Source of the DNA: Streptomyces sp. NBC_00691
Lineage (GTDB): Bacteria; Actinomycetota; Actinomycetes; Streptomycetales; Streptomycetaceae
Length of the DNA stretch: 64,000 bases
Direction: 5' to 3'
NCBI RefSeq assembly: GCF_036226665.1
Contig: NZ_CP109007.1
Span: 5,806,501-5,870,500 of the forward strand
Positions 15,386-22,768 of this stretch are shown here, piece after piece. The notes below the pieces were generated by a model. That model ran no database searches, had not been told where the DNA came from, and saw nothing but the letters and a program-made list of their open reading frames with translations. The translations under genes and the position numbers were made by a program. Every line of letters begins with the position of its first letter. Position 1 is the stretch's first letter.

Positions 15386-17830
15386 ATGGAGACCGACGGC
15401 ACGTACGAGTCACGCGACACCAAAGGGGGCGCTGTGCCGCGCCCGGCGGCGCCACCGATGGGAACGCCTGCCCCCGAGGTGCCTCCCGCTCGAACGGTCG
15501 GCCCGGGACCCGGACCGACACCTCCGAGCATCCCGCCCCTGCCGTCCCGGGCTCCGGAGCCGGCCGCGGCACCGCCAGCCTCGTCCGCCGCCGAGTGGCT
15601 GGACGCTCCGCGCCCGAAGGTGGGCCTCGGGCTCTGGCGGCTCCGCTACCTCCCGCCGCCCGCGGACGTCACGCGCCTCAAGCCCATCACCCTGCTCGGG
15701 ATGCTGGTCCCCCTGATGGTCGGCCTGTTCATCTGGCTGGCCTACCGCAATGACAACCTGCCGTACGCGGCCTTCGTGATGCGGACCTTCACCCCGAACG
15801 ACTGGTGGACAGGTCTGGGCGCCACCGCGAGGGACTGGCAAGGCGTCGCGGTCCACGCGATCTTCGATGCCGTCGTCTTCTTCGGCCTCGTGTGGCTGGT
15901 CGCTGTCCTCGGTTCCTGGGGAAAGATCATCCGCTACTACCTCGACCGGCGCCGCCCGCCGACGCGTGCCGCGCTCGCGGGCGTGGGGGCCCTCATCGGT
16001 CTGGTAGCCGTCCTGCCCGAGGCCCTTCACCTCGGCTGGTCGGCGGTACCGGTCGTCAACCCGATCCTGTATCTCATCGCCCTGGTCACCGGTGGCTGGA
16101 ACATCGCCGGGTCACCGTTCGTCGTCTACGCGGTGTACGTACTGAGCGCGGCGCTGGTCGTCTGGCCGTGCGCGCGGATCGGTGACTGGGAGAGCGTCTT
16201 CCGGCAATGGCGTTCCGGGGACGCCCCCGCAGCCGGCGCCACCCCTCCGAGCGGACCCGAGACTCCCCGCTCGCAATGGCCCGAGCTGCGGGCGGCGGGT
16301 GAGCACCGGGCCGCGGACGTCCTCGCCGGTGAACTGGCCGCCGGACGGATGAACGATGTCGACTGCGCGCGGGTGCGCCGTATCTGGAAGGCCGGTGACG
16401 GGGATGCCGCACGCCGGGCCGCCTTCGTCGACGCCCTTCTCCGCCAGGGCGCAGGGGCCGGGGCGCACCCGTCGGGTGACCGGGACCTGCCGAACCGTTC
16501 GGGTGCCCACGACCTGCTCGAGGGCCAGGTCCGGGTGGGGAGGTGGGTGGCTGCCGAGCGCGGCCCACGCGAGTACCACCGCGCGGGGCTGGCGCTCCAC
16601 CCCGAACTCCTCGGCACCTCCCTCCTGGCGGTCGGCCCTTCCGGAGCGGGCAAGACCCGTTCCCTGGTCGTGCCGGTGGTCGAGTCACTGTGCCTCCAGG
16701 CCCTCACCGGTGCCTGCGCCGTCGTCGCCGTCGGCTCGGCCGGAACCCCGCTCGGTCCCGACGCGGCGTACGACGTCGTGATCAAGCTCGGTGATCCTGC
16801 TTCCCGGTACGACCTGGACCTCTACGCCGGCGCGACGGACCCGGACGAGGCCGCCGCATGCCTGGCGGAAGGGCTGGTCGGTGACGTGGAGGGCATGGAG
16901 ACGCGACGAGCCGCGACCGTGCTCGCCCAGATCATCGGCCCCTACCGGGCCGCCTACGGGCGCTTCCCGACCGTGCCGGTCCTGCGGGAGCTGCTCGAAG
17001 CACGCCCCGAGACGCTGCGAGAGCTGCTCGACCTGCTGCCGGCCGACGGCGCACAGGCGATGCGCCGCGAACTGGAGTCCCGACTCCGCCAAGTGGGCAC
17101 CGCGAACGACCTGGGCCCCGTGCTCGCTGACCGGCTCGCGGCCCTCGACCGGCCCGTGTTCGCCGAGTTCTTCGGCGGAGGCGAAGAGGCCAGGTCTTTC
17201 TCGCTGCGGGCGGTCGCCCAGCATCCGATCCGGGTGCGGATCAGCCTGCCGGAGGGCGGTCACGAGGAGGCGGCGCGTCTCCTCAACCGCCTCTTGACCG
17301 CCCAGTTCCAGCACATCACCCGGGGAGGCACGGGACGCGGCAACTTCGCGTGTCTGGTGCTCGACGACGCGGCGGGCGCGGTGACGCCCGGCACTCTGCG
17401 CGCGCTCCAGCGGCTGCGCACACAGAACGCGGGTGTCGTGCTGGCCCTCCGCACACTCGCAGAGGTGCCCGAGGCGCTGCACGGTCCGCTCCTCGCGATC
17501 GTCGGCTGTCGGATGGCCTTCTCGGGGCTCCCCACCTGGGACGGCAGGGCCTTCGCCGAGGCATGGGGCACCGAACGCGTGGAGATGACCGAGGTGGCCC
17601 ATCACACCGTCTTCGCCGATCAGCCGATGACCAGGGCCATCCACGCCCTGCGCAAACTGGTGACGGGCAAGGCCGTGACCACCGAGGCCGTCACCGTACG
17701 AGAGGTGGAGCGGCAGCGCTGGTCCGCCTCGGACCTGGCCCACGCCGTACCGCCGGGCCACGCCGTCCTCTCGTTGAGCCATGTGCGCGGCGAGCAGGTG
17801 CCGCCCATGCTCGTCGATCTGCGAGGCTGA
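15386..17830 (+). CDS. membrane-anchored VirD4/TraG-like ATPase
   Basis: An 814-residue protein. A Pro-rich head (1-65) is followed by about four membrane segments (roughly 90-110, 160-185, 200-220, 230-255), a linker, and a large cytoplasmic ATPase domain. Walker A is GPSGAGKTRS near residue 415, and Walker B is CLVLDDA near residue 655. The layout and the HGPLLAIVGCRMAFSG end region resemble type IV coupling proteins. No relaxase or T4SS genes are nearby, so a conjugation role is not supported here. The ATG at 15386 has AGGGGG and CAGGGG upstream. It is probably a conserved chromosomal Streptomyces protein; substrate and role are unknown. A PucR regulator follows after 83 bp on the same strand. 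Confidence 0.75.
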   Translation: METDGTYESRDTKGGAVPRPAAPPMGTPAPEVPPARTVGPGPGPTPPSIPPLPSRAPEPAAAPPASSAAEWLDAPRPKVGLGLWRLRYLPPPADVTRLKPITLLGMLVPLMVGLFIWLAYRNDNLPYAAFVMRTFTPNDWWTGLGATARDWQGVAVHAIFDAVVFFGLVWLVAVLGSWGKIIRYYLDRRRPPTRAALAGVGALIGLVAVLPEALHLGWSAVPVVNPILYLIALVTGGWNIAGSPFVVYAVYVLSAALVVWPCARIGDWESVFRQWRSGDAPAAGATPPSGPETPRSQWPELRAAGEHRAADVLAGELAAGRMNDVDCARVRRIWKAGDGDAARRAAFVDALLRQGAGAGAHPSGDRDLPNRSGAHDLLEGQVRVGRWVAAERGPREYHRAGLALHPELLGTSLLAVGPSGAGKTRSLVVPVVESLCLQALTGACAVVAVGSAGTPLGPDAAYDVVIKLGDPASRYDLDLYAGATDPDEAAACLAEGLVGDVEGMETRRAATVLAQIIGPYRAAYGRFPTVPVLRELLEARPETLRELLDLLPADGAQAMRRELESRLRQVGTANDLGPVLADRLAALDRPVFAEFFGGGEEARSFSLRAVAQHPIRVRISLPEGGHEEAARLLNRLLTAQFQHITRGGTGRGNFACLVLDDAAGAVTPGTLRALQRLRTQNAGVVLALRTLAEVPEALHGPLLAIVGCRMAFSGLPTWDGRAFAEAWGTERVEMTEVAHHTVFADQPMTRAIHALRKLVTGKAVTTEAVTVREVERQRWSASDLAHAVPPGHAVLSLSHVRGEQVPPMLVDLRG

Positions 17831-17913
17831 GCGGCCGTCCCGCCGCCCTGGCACAATCGGGTGCGCCGCTCGGCTGAGCGGTGCCCCCTCGCTCAAAGGT
17901 CCGACGGTCCCCA

Positions 17914-19470
17914 ATGCCGCCCACCCTCGCCTCGCTCGTCCAGCACTCCTCCCTGAAGCTCGTCGTCCGCGCGGGGGAGGACCGGCTGGACACCCCCGTC
18001 CGCTGGGCGCACGTCAGCGAGCTCGCCGACCCCGTTCCGTACATGGAGGGCGGCGAGCTCCTCCTCACCACCGCGCTCACCCTCGACGCGGAGGACCTGG
18101 AGGCGATGCGCCGCTACGTGCGGCGGCTCCTCGGCGCGGGGGTCGTCGGGCTCGGCTTCGCCGTCGGCGTCAACTACGACGAGATCCCGGCCGCCCTCCT
18201 CGACGCCGCCCGCGACGAGCACCTGCCCCTCCTCGAAGTACCGCGCCGGACGCCCTTCCTCGCCATCAGCAAGGCCGTGTCCGCCGCCATCTCCGCCGAC
18301 CAGTACCGCGCCGTCACCGCCGGCTTCGAGGCCCAGCGCGAGCTGACCCGTGCCGCGCTCGCCGAAGGCCCCGAGGCCGTCGTCGCCCGGCTCGCCGCCC
18401 ACGTCGACGGCTGGGCCGCGCTCTACGACACCTCCGGCACCGTCGTCGCCGTCTCGCCCGACTGGGCGGCCCGCCGGGCCGCCCGCCTCACCCCCGACGT
18501 CGAGCGGCTGCGCGACCGGCCCGCGCCCGCCAGCGCCGTCGTCGGCGGTACGGACGACCGCGTCGAGCTCCAGTCGCTCGGCACCGGACGACGGGTGCGC
18601 GGCGCCCTCGCCGTCGGCACCGGCGCGCCCCTGGGGACGGCCGAGCGGTACGCCGTGCACTCCGCGATCGCCCTGCTCACCCTCACGACGGAACGCTCCC
18701 GTTCGCTGCAGGCCGCCGAACAGCGGCTCGGTGCCGCGGTCCTCAGGATGATGCTCGCGGGCCAGCCGGACCACGCGCGCGCGGTGGCCGGTGAGGTGTA
18801 CGGCGGGCTGCTCGACGCCCCCTTCCGGCTCCTCGTCGCCGAGCCCGCCGGCGGCGACCCCACCGGTGAACCGGCGCTCCACGTCCTCGCCGAGGCCCTG
18901 GAGTCGGCGGCCGCCCGCGCGGGTGAGGCGGTGCTCACCGTCCCCGAGAGCGAGCAGCGCCTCGTCGTCCTCGCGGCCGACGCGGGCGCGGTCGTCGCCG
19001 CCTGCGAGGGGTACGCCGAACGGGACGCCGAGGACGCCGGCCTCACCATCGGCCTCTCGGCCCCCGCCGGCCCGATCACGGCCGCCGCCGCGTACAAGCA
19101 GGCGGAACAGGCCCTCTCGGTGGCGAGGCGGCGTGGCAAGGCGCTCGTCGAGCACGAGGACCTCGCGGCGGGCTCGGTCCTGCCGCTCCTCGCCGACGAC
19201 GCCGTCCGCGCGTTCGCCGACGGGATGCTCCGCGCCCTCCGTGACCACGACGCGACGGGCCGCGGCGACCTCGTCGCCTCCCTGCGGGCCTGGCTCTCCC
19301 GGCACGGCCAGTGGGACGCGGCCGCGGCCGACCTGGGCGTCCACCGGCACACCCTGCGTTACCGGATGCGGCGGGTGGAGGAAATCCTCGGCCGCTCGCT
19401 CGACGACCCGGACGTGCGGATGGAGCTGTGGCTGGCGCTCAAGGCGACAGGGGAGGGCGGCGCGGAGTAG
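17914..19470 (+). CDS. PucR-family transcriptional regulator
   Basis: A 518-residue regulator. The N-terminal PucR domain (about 1-125) contains VRWAHVSELADPVPYMEGGELLLTT, cut here to its core wording. The middle resembles a GGDEF-like CdaR region, and the C-terminus is the PucR-type helix-turn-helix (AAADLGVHRHTLRYRMRRVE, near residue 475). Such proteins control purine, GABA or polyamine catabolism. Its place among gabT, an aldehyde dehydrogenase and the polyamine operon makes those genes plausible targets; this is inference. The ATG at 17914 agrees with the usual MPPTLASLVQHS start; a GTG at 17881 would add 11 residues. A half copy of a hairpin repeat follows the stop. Confidence 0.88.
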   Translation: MPPTLASLVQHSSLKLVVRAGEDRLDTPVRWAHVSELADPVPYMEGGELLLTTALTLDAEDLEAMRRYVRRLLGAGVVGLGFAVGVNYDEIPAALLDAARDEHLPLLEVPRRTPFLAISKAVSAAISADQYRAVTAGFEAQRELTRAALAEGPEAVVARLAAHVDGWAALYDTSGTVVAVSPDWAARRAARLTPDVERLRDRPAPASAVVGGTDDRVELQSLGTGRRVRGALAVGTGAPLGTAERYAVHSAIALLTLTTERSRSLQAAEQRLGAAVLRMMLAGQPDHARAVAGEVYGGLLDAPFRLLVAEPAGGDPTGEPALHVLAEALESAAARAGEAVLTVPESEQRLVVLAADAGAVVAACEGYAERDAEDAGLTIGLSAPAGPITAAAAYKQAEQALSVARRRGKALVEHEDLAAGSVLPLLADDAVRAFADGMLRALRDHDATGRGDLVASLRAWLSRHGQWDAAAADLGVHRHTLRYRMRRVEEILGRSLDDPDVRMELWLALKATGEGGAE

Positions 19471-19487
19471 CACGCGGAGCCGGGCGG

Positions 19488-19577
19488 GAGGGCTTGGGCC
19501 CGGCACGCCGAGAGCACGCACCTGGCGCCGCGGGGCCGCCCTTCGGGCGACGACGGGATTTCGACGTCAGGACCTAG
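19488..19577. mobile_element. half copy of the MITE-like hairpin element
   Basis: About 90 bp closely matching the right half of the element at 48310-48488, including the shared stretch GAGAGCACGCACC and the terminal CTAG. The left half is absent. The CTAG supplies the TAG stop of the small gene at 19574-19771, exactly as in the full copy. It lies between convergent genes. Confidence 0.7.
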
Positions 19578-19771
19578 TCGTTCCCGCCCCCGTCGTCGCT
19601 CCCGCCGGTGACGCTCCTCCGGCGGTTGCTGCTGCGCACCATGCTTCCGAGCGTCAGGGTCACCGCGGCGACGCCCCGTACCCAGCCGGGCCCGCCCCGC
19701 GCGGCCCACACCACGCAGACGCACCCTCCGATCGCGAGCACCAGAACGCCGGTCAACGCGAACATGATCAT
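19574..19771 (-). CDS. small single-span membrane protein, unknown
   Basis: A 65-residue protein with one strong hydrophobic segment at about residues 3-25, a second mildly hydrophobic stretch (VAAVTLTLGSMV), and a basic then Gly/Asp-rich tail. The ATG at 19771 has AGGGGG about 7 bases upstream, which supports it as a real gene. It is divergent from the EamA permease and convergent with the PucR gene. Its TAG stop is the terminal CTAG of the half MITE. No function can be proposed. Confidence 0.55.
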   Translation of the reverse strand: MIMFALTGVLVLAIGGCVCVVWAARGGPGWVRGVAAVTLTLGSMVRSSNRRRSVTGGSDDGGGND

Positions 19772-19899
19772 GCGAGTCCCCCTGTCTGTCGTCCCCCTGC
19801 ACCGCTTCCGCGAGGGGGTCCGGACATCCTGTCATCCCCGAAAACGGTCTCCACGCGCCCGCGTACGGGCCTCCGCCTGCCCGAACGCGGGCAATTCTC

Positions 19900-19936
19900 T
19901 TGGTCATCGCACCTTTCACTCCTTACTCTCCTGCTC
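19900..19936 (+). promoter_or_regulatory. promoter giving a leaderless EamA transcript
   Basis: TTGGTC (19900-19905), 18 bases, then TACTCT (19924-19929). The expected start point, about 7 bases past the -10, coincides with the ATG at 19937. No Shine-Dalgarno sequence precedes that ATG, which agrees with leaderless translation. Confidence 0.5.
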
Positions 19937-20941
19937 ATGACAAGCCCCGCCGTCGACCCGGCCCCCGAGCCACCCCGAGCCGCTCCCGAGCCCGGCCCCC
20001 GTACCCCCGTGGCCGTCGAGGCCGCCGCCGTGGCCGCCGCCACCGTCCCGGCCCGCCGGATCACCGGCGCCGTATGGGCCGCGCTCGGCATCGTCTACGT
20101 CGTCTGGGGCTCCACGTACCTCGGCATCCGGATCGCCGTCGAGACGATGCCGCCGTTCCTCTCCGCCGGTGTCCGCTTCGCCACCGCCGGGCTGCTCCTG
20201 GCCGGGATCATCGCCTGGCGCCAGGGGCCCGCCGCCCTCAAGGTCGACCGGCGGCAGCTCGGCTCGGCCGTGCTCGTCGGCCTGCTCCTGATCCTCGGCG
20301 GCAACGCCCTCGTCGTCCTCGCCGAGACCTCCATCCCCTCCGGCCTGGCCGCCCTGCTCATCTCCGTCGTCCCGGCCTGGGTCGTGATCCTCAAGGCCGC
20401 CACCGGCCAGCGGCCGAGTGCCGGCGGGCTCGCCGGTGTGCTCCTGGGGCTCGTGGGGCTCGCCGTGCTCACCCTGCCGGGAGTCAGCGGTGAGGTGAAG
20501 GTCGGCGGAGTCGTCCTGGTCGTGGTCGCGACCCTGCTGTGGTCGGTCGGCTCGTTCTCGTCCGCGCGTCTCCCGATGCCCCCGAACCCCTTCACGGCCA
20601 GTGCGTACGAGATGATCGCGGGCGGTCTCGCCGGTATCGCCCTCGGACTGTTCCGGGGCGAGCAGCACGGCCTCGACCTGTCCGCGATATCGGCCCGCTC
20701 GTGGGTGGCGCTCGCCTACCTGATCGTCTTCGGCTCGCTGATCGCCTTCACCGCGTACGCGTGGCTCCTGCAGGCCGCGCCGCTCTCGCTGGTCGCGACG
20801 TACGCGTACGTGAACCCGGTCGTCGCGGTCGCCCTCGGCGCCCTCGTCCTGAACGAGGCCCTGTCCTGGCCCATCGTCCTGGGCGGCGCGATCGTCGTCG
20901 GCGGCGTCTGTCTCATCGTCTCGACGGAACGGCGCGGATGA
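19937..20941 (+). CDS. EamA/DMT-superfamily permease
   Basis: A 334-residue drug/metabolite transporter with a Pro/Ala-rich cytoplasmic head of about 40 residues and ten predicted membrane spans in two EamA repeats. VYVVWGSTYLGIRIA in the first span is the YedA/RhaT-type signature. The second repeat ends with YAYVNPVVAVALGALVLNE. Substrates of this group are exported amino acids or metabolites; the specific one is unknown. The start at 19937 has no ribosome-binding site and is probably leaderless. Its last codons lie inside a 23-bp tandem repeat. Confidence 0.87.
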   Translation: MTSPAVDPAPEPPRAAPEPGPRTPVAVEAAAVAAATVPARRITGAVWAALGIVYVVWGSTYLGIRIAVETMPPFLSAGVRFATAGLLLAGIIAWRQGPAALKVDRRQLGSAVLVGLLLILGGNALVVLAETSIPSGLAALLISVVPAWVVILKAATGQRPSAGGLAGVLLGLVGLAVLTLPGVSGEVKVGGVVLVVVATLLWSVGSFSSARLPMPPNPFTASAYEMIAGGLAGIALGLFRGEQHGLDLSAISARSWVALAYLIVFGSLIAFTAYAWLLQAAPLSLVATYAYVNPVVAVALGALVLNEALSWPIVLGGAIVVGGVCLIVSTERRG

Positions 20942-21002
20942 CCCTGGCCCCGGGGCGCGGATGACCGAATCCACGCGGTGCGGATGACCCGTGCCCCGGG
21001 GT
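20934..21002 (+). repeat. three tandem 23-bp repeats across the EamA stop codon
   Basis: Three units of 23 bp, each beginning GCGGATGACC (20934, 20957, 20980). Units 1 and 3 are most alike (both continue into CCCCGGGG). The first unit contains the EamA stop, so the array looks like a tandem duplication of the gene end. The rest of the 225-bp gap up to 21167 holds no gene that I recognise. Confidence 0.75.
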
Positions 21003-21166
21003 GTGCCCGGTCCCGTCCCGTGGCGCCGCGCCCGCTCTTCGGCCAATTCGGACAGAGGCCCCGACCCATCACTCCACATGGGACAAGCCCACGCCCGCCG
21101 CCCCGGCCCTAACGTGTCACGAGAGCAATCGCTCGCACCCCCCGATACGGAAAGGGCCGGGACGCA

Positions 21167-22612
21167 ATGACGACCACCCACGCCTTCTGGCTCGCCGGCC
21201 GCGAGGCCACCGGCGAGGCCACCTTCGACGTCACGAACTCCTTCGACGGACGTCTGGTCGGCAAGGTCAGCGTGCCCACCGAGGCCCAGGTCGAGGAGGC
21301 CGTCGCCGCCGCGCACGCCGTCGTCGACGAGTTCGCCGCGACCCCGGCGCACGTCCGCGCCGCCGCCCTCGACCACGTGTCGAAGCGGCTCGCCGAGCGC
21401 ACCGAGGAGATCGCCCTGGTGATCTCCGCCGAGAACGGCAAGCCCATCAAGTGGGCCCGCGGCGAGGTCGGCCGTGCCGTCTCCGTCTTCCGTTTCGCCG
21501 CCGAGGAGGCCCGCCGCTGGAACGCCGGCGAGGCCCAGCGCCTGGACACCGAGGCCGGTGGCGCGGGCCGCCTCGCGCTGACCCGCCGTATCCCCAAGGG
21601 TGTCGTCCTCGGCATCGCGCCGTTCAACTTCCCGCTGAACCTCAGCGCCCACAAGGTCGCCCCGGCCATCGCCGTCGGCGCCCCGATCATCCTCAAGCCG
21701 GCCCCGTCGACCCCGATCTCCTCCCTCATCCTGGGCGAGATCCTGGCCGAGACCGACCTGCCGGCCGGCTCCTGGTCGATCCTGACCGTGCCGAACGACC
21801 GCATGCCCGCCCTCGTCAAGGACGAGCGCCTCCCGGTCATCTCCTTCACCGGCTCCGACACGGTCGGCTACGCCATCCAGCAGTCGGTGCCCCACAAGCA
21901 CTGCACCCTGGAGCTCGGCGGAAACGCCGCGGCCGTCGTCCTCCCCGACTGGTCCTCCGAGGAGGACCTGGACTGGGCGGCGAGCCGTATCGCCACCTTC
22001 TCCAACTACCAGGGCGGCCAGTCCTGCATCTCCGTCCAGCGCGTGATCGTCGACTCCTCCGTCCACGACCGCCTGCTGCCGAAGATCGTCGCCGCCGTCG
22101 AGGCCCAGGTCACCGGTGATCCGTCCGACTCCGCCACCGACGTCGGCCCGCTGGTCGACGAGGCCGCCGCGAAGCGCGTCGAGTCCTGGGTGGACGAGGC
22201 CGTCGCCGCCGGCGCCAAGCTCCTCGCGGGCGGCAAGCGCGAGGGCGCGACCTACGCCCCGACCGTGCTCACCGAGCTCCCGGCGGACGTCACGCTGGCC
22301 CGCGCCGAGGTCTTCGGCCCGGTCCTGACCATCACCCGGGTGGACGGCGAGGCCGAGGCCTTCGCCGCCGTCAACGACTCCGACTTCGGACTCCAGGCCG
22401 GTGTCTTCACCCACGACCTCCAGGCCGCCTTCCGCGCCCACCGCGCCCTCGAGGTCGGCGGCGTGATCGTGGGCGACGTCCCCTCGTACCGCGCCGACCA
22501 GATGCCGTACGGCGGTGCCAAGCGCTCCGGCGTCGGCCGTGAGGGCGTCAAGTACGCCATGGACGACTACACCTACGAGCGTGTCCTCGTCCTGACGGGC
22601 CTCGCCCTGTAA
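21167..22612 (+). CDS. aldehyde dehydrogenase, succinate-semialdehyde type
   Basis: A 481-residue ALDH-superfamily enzyme. Seen: PFNFPLNL (oxyanion region), GSDTVGY, catalytic Glu in LELGGNAAAVV, catalytic Cys in GQSCISVQR, and EVFGPVL. The cofactor region differs from the dehydrogenase at 3063, so the two are not recent duplicates. Position near gabT suggests oxidation of succinate semialdehyde to succinate; glyceraldehyde-3-phosphate or methylmalonate semialdehyde types are alternatives. The ATG at 21167 follows a purine-rich GGGACGCA. A hairpin terminator follows. Confidence 0.85.
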   Translation: MTTTHAFWLAGREATGEATFDVTNSFDGRLVGKVSVPTEAQVEEAVAAAHAVVDEFAATPAHVRAAALDHVSKRLAERTEEIALVISAENGKPIKWARGEVGRAVSVFRFAAEEARRWNAGEAQRLDTEAGGAGRLALTRRIPKGVVLGIAPFNFPLNLSAHKVAPAIAVGAPIILKPAPSTPISSLILGEILAETDLPAGSWSILTVPNDRMPALVKDERLPVISFTGSDTVGYAIQQSVPHKHCTLELGGNAAAVVLPDWSSEEDLDWAASRIATFSNYQGGQSCISVQRVIVDSSVHDRLLPKIVAAVEAQVTGDPSDSATDVGPLVDEAAAKRVESWVDEAVAAGAKLLAGGKREGATYAPTVLTELPADVTLARAEVFGPVLTITRVDGEAEAFAAVNDSDFGLQAGVFTHDLQAAFRAHRALEVGGVIVGDVPSYRADQMPYGGAKRSGVGREGVKYAMDDYTYERVLVLTGLAL

Positions 22613-22638
22613 GGACGCGTACGCGCGCCGCGAGACCA

Positions 22639-22678
22639 GGCGGTCCGAACCCACTGTGCGGGGGTTCGGGCCGCCTTT
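22639..22678 (+). terminator. intrinsic terminator after the aldehyde dehydrogenase
   Basis: A 14-bp stem (22639-22652 with 22662-22675, one G-T pair), a loop of 9, then TTT. It starts 27 bp past the stop. Confidence 0.8.
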
Positions 22679-22768
22679 CGCCGTCCGGGCGTGCCGCCGC
22701 CGGATCCCCCCGCCTGTCGGTACCTCCCGAAATCGGGTACGACGGACAGTGAGACCGAGGAGGTGTCC

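Noticed and set aside
15386..17830. An integrated conjugative element marked by the VirD4-like gene.
   Set aside because: No integrase, relaxase, tra or replication genes, no tRNA attachment site, and neighbours are ordinary chromosomal genes.
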